This document shows, piece by piece, positions 5,222 to 9,180 of a stretch of DNA of 9,180 nucleotides (within the stretch, counting starts at the first letter, position 1; each line of letters begins with the position of its first letter). The notes beneath the pieces were generated by a model that worked only from the letters and a program-made list of their open reading frames with translations, was not told the DNA's origin and ran no database searches. Position numbers and translations under genes: made by a program. Where the stretch lies: positions 1-9,180 of the forward strand of contig JAGQNX010000086.1 of NCBI GenBank assembly GCA_020427865.1, read 5' to 3'. The stretch comes from a candidate division WWE3 bacterium (GTDB lineage Bacteria; Patescibacteriota; WWE3; UBA101185; UBA10185).

Positions 5222-6970
5222 ATGCCCAAGAGTAAGGTTGTTAACAAAGTAAAAAGGTCTCGTCGTAAAGATACTCCATTTAAAATTGCGATCGGATATC
5301 CTCCTATAGAAACATCTAAAGGTGTGCCTCTACTCTCACAGAATAGGCAATTCCAATATTTTAATGCAAAGACCTATATATATCCTATGGTTCCAGCTTA
5401 TGCTGCTTCACTTGCACAAGAGCGTGGTTACAAGGTAGGTTGGTTTGATGGTATTGCTGCTGAGATGAGTTACAAATTGTGGTTAGAAAGCTTAGCTAAT
5501 TTCAAACCGGATCTTTTTATGTTAGAAACAAAAGCTCCAGTAATAAAAGCCCATTGGAAGATAATCAACGATATAAAAGCCTCATTGCCTAACTGCAAAA
5601 TTGTTTTGGTAGGGGATCATGTTACTTATAAACCTCAAGAAAGCTTAGAAAATTGTAATGTAGATTATATTATTACAGGGGGTGACTATGATTTTGCATT
5701 ATCTGATTTAGCTGATACTTTAACACTAGGTACGCCTCTTGTTGGTGGAATATGGGGTAGAGTATCGGACACCAATGTACAAGTGCCTAAACTAGCCAAA
5801 TACATTGATAATAGTATTACAGGAGTTAAAAAAGAGTTTTGGGTATCGGGACCGTTAAAGCTTACACATGATTTAGATTCTTTACCATTTGTTGATCGAG
5901 ATCTAACTCAATGGAAACTTTACGCTTATGCAAACGGTAACTATAAATACACTCCGGCTACTTATATGTATTCGGGTAGAGATTGTTGGTACAACAGATG
6001 TACCTTTTGCGTATGGGATCATACTATTAATCCTATTGGTAGTTATAGACGTTTTTCACCCGAACGTTATTTTGCAGAAATTAAGCATCTTGTAGATAAC
6101 TATGGTGTTAAAGAAATTTTTGACGATGCCGGCACCTTATTTATAGGACCACCTTTAAAAAAATTATGTAATCTGTTAATTGATTCTGGGTATAGCAAAA
6201 AAGTGGTACTTGGATGCAACATGAGACTCAATGCACTTAACCAAGAATATTATGACCTTATGGCACAAGCTAACTTTAGATTTATTTTGTTTGGAATGGA
6301 ATCTGCTAATCAAATAACCTTAGATAAACTAGATAAAGGTATGATGGTACACGAAATAGAATCTGGAGTTCGTATGGCAAAAAAAGCTGGACTAGAACCT
6401 CATTTAACCATAATGCTTGGATACCCTTGGGAGTCATATGAAGATGCTAAGGAAACTATAGCTTTAACCAAGCACTTATTTAAAAAAGGCTATGTAGACA
6501 CTCATCAAGCTACTATAGTGATTCCTTATCCCGGCACCCCTTTATATAAACAATGTGTAGAAAACAACTGGCTTGTTTGTGATCCATTAGATTACGAGGC
6601 CTTTGATATGAGGGGACCTGTAATGAAAATTCCATTTTCAAATGAACAACTTTTGGCTCTTACGCAGGAACTATATTCTTCGTTTTTTACACCTAGTTAT
6701 ATTTTACGAAAAATAAAAACAATACGAAGTGTGGATGATGTTAAATATTATGCTTATTGCGGGTGGAAAATATTTGGTCACTTACTTGATTTTGATGAAT
6801 CACAAACTACAAATTCTCTTACTAATATAAATTATTGGCTCAATATTCCTAAACGTCTGTTTAGTCATTTAATTCCAAACAAACGAGATTTAGAGGTTGA
6901 GTCAAAAATTTCTAGTAGTATAAAGACACGTCAGATTTATTTGGATAATATAACCAAAATCATTAAATAA
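5222..6970 (+). CDS. B12-binding-domain radical SAM enzyme of unknown substrate
   Basis: A 582-residue cytoplasmic enzyme with the architecture of cobalamin-dependent (class B-like) radical SAM proteins. After a basic N-terminus (residues 1-20), residues about 22-165 form a B12-binding Rossmann-like domain (YPMVPAYAASLAQERGYKV, then VLVGDHVTY at 128-136 matching the usual GGxHxT region, without the DxHxxG base-off motif). The radical SAM core follows: SGRDCWYNRCTFC places cluster cysteines at 255, 260 and 263, a C-x4-C-x2-C spacing rather than C-x3-C-x2-C. FDDAGTLF near 300, FGMESANQITLDKLDKGM at 357-374, MLGYPWES at 398-405 and YPGTPLY at 436-442 are standard later motifs. Relatives methylate or rearrange lipids, sugars and other metabolites; the substrate here is unknown. 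It probably starts the four-gene operon shared with a small membrane protein, a GT2 and a GT-C-like protein, hinting at glycan or lipid tailoring. Confidence 0.88.
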   Translation: MPKSKVVNKVKRSRRKDTPFKIAIGYPPIETSKGVPLLSQNRQFQYFNAKTYIYPMVPAYAASLAQERGYKVGWFDGIAAEMSYKLWLESLANFKPDLFMLETKAPVIKAHWKIINDIKASLPNCKIVLVGDHVTYKPQESLENCNVDYIITGGDYDFALSDLADTLTLGTPLVGGIWGRVSDTNVQVPKLAKYIDNSITGVKKEFWVSGPLKLTHDLDSLPFVDRDLTQWKLYAYANGNYKYTPATYMYSGRDCWYNRCTFCVWDHTINPIGSYRRFSPERYFAEIKHLVDNYGVKEIFDDAGTLFIGPPLKKLCNLLIDSGYSKKVVLGCNMRLNALNQEYYDLMAQANFRFILFGMESANQITLDKLDKGMMVHEIESGVRMAKKAGLEPHLTIMLGYPWESYEDAKETIALTKHLFKKGYVDTHQATIVIPYPGTPLYKQCVENNWLVCDPLDYEAFDMRGPVMKIPFSNEQLLALTQELYSSFFTPSYILRKIKTIRSVDDVKYYAYCGWKIFGHLLDFDESQTTNSLTNINYWLNIPKRLFSHLIPNKRDLEVESKISSSIKTRQIYLDNITKIIK

Positions 6971-6975
6971 CACTT

Positions 6976-7290
6976 ATGTTTTTAAAAACACTTAAGCATT
7001 ATAAAAATCTAATATATGGAAACTTTTTATTATTAGGATGCATTTCTCTCTTTATAGGTAATAGTGCATATTCTTACTTTATAGCTTTTATAGGCAGTAT
7101 TTTTGTGTTTTATAGTATGCTTGTCCCGTTAGCAAGTATTTCTATTAAGTTATTTTATTTGCTTTTGTCTTTTATGGTACTAAGCTATTTTATTTTTAGT
7201 AGTTCTTTAGTAGATAGATTTGCTGCTTTACTGTTTTTTACTTTGCTTGCAATTGTATGCCCGATTATTTTAGATACTAGTGATCTATGA
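6976..7290 (+). CDS. Small polytopic membrane protein, unknown function
   Basis: A 104-residue, strongly hydrophobic protein that I do not recognise. About four membrane helices can be drawn (roughly residues 12-28, 32-52, 56-75 and 79-98) with very short loops, a basic N-terminus (MFLKTLKHYKN) likely to stay in the cytoplasm, and a short acidic tail (DTSDL). No catalytic or metal-binding motif is visible. It starts 5 bp after the radical SAM stop and overlaps the next gene by 4 bp in an ATGA arrangement, so it is very likely a real, translationally coupled member of the operon and not a chance frame. The size and four-helix shape recall small accessory proteins of glycan pathways such as GtrA-like proteins, but no sequence signature supports that assignment. 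Confidence 0.7.
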   Translation: MFLKTLKHYKNLIYGNFLLLGCISLFIGNSAYSYFIAFIGSIFVFYSMLVPLASISIKLFYLLLSFMVLSYFIFSSSLVDRFAALLFFTLLAIVCPIILDTSDL

Positions 7291-8315
7291 AGGCTACACC
7301 TTTTATTAGTATTATTACTCCTACTCTTAATTGTGCTACATCATTAAAAGATCTTCTAAGTTCAATTAAAATGCAAAATTATCCTCAACATAGAATTGAG
7401 GTGGTAGTTGTTGATGGGGGTTCCGTTGACGAAACTTTACAAGTTGCTAGAGATTATAAATGTACAATTTTAAGTAACCCCTTATTCACAGGTGAGGCTG
7501 GTAAATCTATTGGAATACGTCATGCAATAGGAGATTATATTGCTTTACTAGACTCAGACAATATTTTACCTACAAATAATTGGTTAAGTACTATGCTAAG
7601 TTGTTTGCAAAAAGAACCTGCTGTTGTATGTGCAGAACCTATAGGGTTTACTTATAGAAAAAGTGATGGCTTTATAACTAGATATTGTGCATTGTTAGGT
7701 GTTAATGACCCCATAGTCTACTATTTAGGTAACTATGACAGGTACAGTAAACTTTCTAATACTTGGACAAAAATAGAACATACTAGTGAAGATAGAAAAG
7801 ATTATCTAAAGGTAACATTTAATGCAGCAGCTGGATTGCCCACAATAGGTGCAAATGGCACTATTTATAAATCTAGTTTTATTAAAAACACAAACACATC
7901 TGAGTACTTATTTGATATAGATGTTTTAGCATCTAAGCTTAAACATGAAGGTACTCTTACTATATTAAAAGTCAAAACCTCAATAGTGCATATATACTGT
8001 GGAGATTCTATTGTTAAATTTATTCGTAAACAGTCTAGAAGAATTGCAGACAATTTATACTATACTAAACAAGGCGTTAGATCATATAACTGGAATATAA
8101 ATAAAGTAGGTTATATTAAATTTATTGTGTTTTGTTTTCTCGTATTTCCCTTTATTATTGATTCTATACGTGGGTTTATTAAGAAGCGTGATTATGCTTG
8201 GTTTGTGCATACACTTTTATGTGAGATTACCTTTATGGTTTATGGTTTTACAGTTATTTTATTTAAAATTGGGATATTATCTGGTCCTAAAAGTCGTTCT
8301 AAATGGAAGCAATAG
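7287..8315 (+). CDS. Membrane-anchored GT2 glycosyltransferase
   Basis: A 342-residue GT-A-fold family 2 glycosyltransferase. The N-terminal nucleotide-sugar domain shows ISIITPTLN at 7-15, VVDGGSVDET at 41-50 and GEAGKSIGIRHA at 69-80. The metal-binding DSD lies at 89-91 (ALLDSDN). The acceptor side has LPTIGANGTIY at 184-194, FDIDV at 209-213 in the place of the ED catalytic-base motif, and RKQSRR at 247-252 resembling the (Q/R)xxRW region. Two C-terminal membrane helices (about 276-294 and 306-330) tie it to the membrane, so it probably extends a lipid-linked glycan or primes a lipid carrier on the cytoplasmic face. Donor and acceptor are unknown. The ATG overlaps the preceding stop codon (ATGA), implying translational coupling; no Shine-Dalgarno sequence is seen. 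The 3' end overlaps the next gene by 13 bp. Confidence 0.88.
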   Translation: MKATPFISIITPTLNCATSLKDLLSSIKMQNYPQHRIEVVVVDGGSVDETLQVARDYKCTILSNPLFTGEAGKSIGIRHAIGDYIALLDSDNILPTNNWLSTMLSCLQKEPAVVCAEPIGFTYRKSDGFITRYCALLGVNDPIVYYLGNYDRYSKLSNTWTKIEHTSEDRKDYLKVTFNAAAGLPTIGANGTIYKSSFIKNTNTSEYLFDIDVLASKLKHEGTLTILKVKTSIVHIYCGDSIVKFIRKQSRRIADNLYYTKQGVRSYNWNINKVGYIKFIVFCFLVFPFIIDSIRGFIKKRDYAWFVHTLLCEITFMVYGFTVILFKIGILSGPKSRSKWKQ

Positions 8316-9180
8316 TTAGAAAATATTACCCCTACATTATTATATTTATCTGGTCACTAATACCTTTGTTATGGTTTAAAGGGGACTTATTAATAACTGA
8401 CGCTGAAAAACCTTATTACTTAGATCCTTCTACAGTTGTTGAATCACAGAATTCCCCTTGGGACCCTACAACATTAACTGGGGTTCCCACTATAGATTAT
8501 TTTAGAATCGTTGGATATTCTGGTTTTTGGTGGATTCTTAAGTTGGTTCACTTACCTCTGCATGTTATTCAAAGACTATGGTTTTGTTTCTTAATTTTTA
8601 TTGGTTCACTTGGGTTTTTTAAACTTTGCCAAGATCAAATAAAAAAAATATCTACTCTGTCCGCATTACTTAGTGCATTTTTTTATATGTTTAATGTTGC
8701 TATTATAAGCGTTCACTATATTAACCCTAATAATATTGTGGTCATAGTTAGCCTGCCTTGGATATTAAATTATTATGTTCATTTTATAAATTCCCCCTTA
8801 CATTTAAAGCCAAGATTTTTAGCAAGTATTACCTTATGGTTAGGTTTAAGTGTTTCCGCCTGGATTAACCCTCCCGCTGCTTCTGCTCTTTTGGGTTTGC
8901 CCTTTTTATATACACTCTTTAGCTTACGTGCAGGAATACGCATGTTTTTAACCAATGTGTTGCATTATATTTGTATACTTGTTTGTTTTTTGTTTATAAA
9001 TTTGTGGCAAGTTATAGGATTTATATATTTAATAGGTTTTAGAGGTAATCAACATAATCCCCTTGTAGGACTAGTGCCCACTACATCTTTGTTTGATGTA
9101 TTTAGATTAATGGGACAGTGGGCATTTGATTATTCTTACTTTACTGCTATTGATAATACTCTCAAATATAATTCTTATTA
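8303..9180 (+). CDS. Large polytopic membrane protein, AftD/GT-C-like, 5' part only
   Basis: An open frame starts at ATG 8303, 13 bp inside the preceding gene, and is still open at the right edge after 292 codons. A first membrane helix (residues about 9-25) is followed by an extracytoplasmic loop with acidic residues (GDLLITDAE near 27-35) and a SPWDPTTLTGVP stretch, then at least five more hydrophobic segments up to about 245 and a loop containing TSLFDVFRLMGQW (about 261-273). This layout, an acidic first loop and a later 'RLxGxW' loop, resembles the N-terminal halves of very large GT-C proteins such as the AftD/DUF3367 arabinofuranosyltransferases and YfhO-like proteins. The comparison is from memory and moderate in strength. 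If correct, it transfers a sugar from a polyprenyl-phosphate donor outside the membrane and would be the exported end of the pathway encoded by the preceding genes. Catalytic assignment needs the missing part. Confidence 0.75.
   Translation, partial: MEAIVRKYYPYIIIFIWSLIPLLWFKGDLLITDAEKPYYLDPSTVVESQNSPWDPTTLTGVPTIDYFRIVGYSGFWWILKLVHLPLHVIQRLWFCFLIFIGSLGFFKLCQDQIKKISTLSALLSAFFYMFNVAIISVHYINPNNIVVIVSLPWILNYYVHFINSPLHLKPRFLASITLWLGLSVSAWINPPAASALLGLPFLYTLFSLRAGIRMFLTNVLHYICILVCFLFINLWQVIGFIYLIGFRGNQHNPLVGLVPTTSLFDVFRLMGQWAFDYSYFTAIDNTLKYNSY

Noticed and set aside
7865..8053. Minus-strand open frame of 62 codons
   Set aside because: Entirely within the GT2 gene at 7287-8315; no independent support.
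8125..8319. Plus-strand open frame of 64 codons, hydrophobic
   Set aside because: Out-of-frame shadow of the membrane helices of the 7287-8315 GT2 gene; hydrophobicity follows from the T-rich coding strand.

Overview
This is an AT-rich window (by eye about one third GC) with every gene on the + strand and almost no spacer DNA. It looks like a chromosomal segment of a low-GC bacterium, most likely a Candidate Phyla Radiation (Patescibacteria) member. That placement is inference. It rests on the ArgRS signature around the HIGH box (DPNPFKVFHIGHL), on a tiny three-cysteine ferredoxin of a style I associate with those genomes, and on tightly packed membrane glycosyltransferases. No mobile element, CRISPR array, tRNA or rRNA is visible.

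Layout. Positions 1-869: 3' end of a polytopic GT-C (ArnT/PMT-like) glycosyltransferase. 891-2789: one protein carrying two different GT2 glycosyltransferase domains and a C-terminal membrane region. 2811-3074: single-cluster ferredoxin with only three cysteines. 3080-3350: sigma70-like promoter followed by a complete T-box riboswitch with a CGC (Arg) specifier and a hairpin hiding the Shine-Dalgarno sequence. 3351-5201: arginyl-tRNA synthetase (argS). 5222-6970: B12-binding-type radical SAM enzyme. 6976-7290: small orphan membrane protein. 7287-8315: membrane-anchored GT2 glycosyltransferase. 8303 to the right edge: start of a large polytopic membrane protein resembling AftD/GT-C enzymes.

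How it may work together. The last four genes are spaced by 5 bp or overlap (ATGA and a 13-bp overlap), so they look like one operon. Together with the two glycosyltransferase genes at the left they suggest assembly of a cell-surface glycan or glycolipid, with lipid-phosphate-sugar synthesis (GT2 domains), transfer outside the membrane (GT-C proteins) and a radical SAM tailoring step. The product cannot be read from the sequence. argS sits in the middle as a separately regulated housekeeping gene. The best-supported regulatory result is the argS T-box: helices, specifier loop, tRNA-end-binding bulge and SD-sequestering hairpin can all be drawn base by base. The second is a repeated extended -10 motif (TGTTATAAW, then 6 nt, then ATG) upstream of the ferredoxin and radical SAM genes, which predicts leaderless mRNAs.
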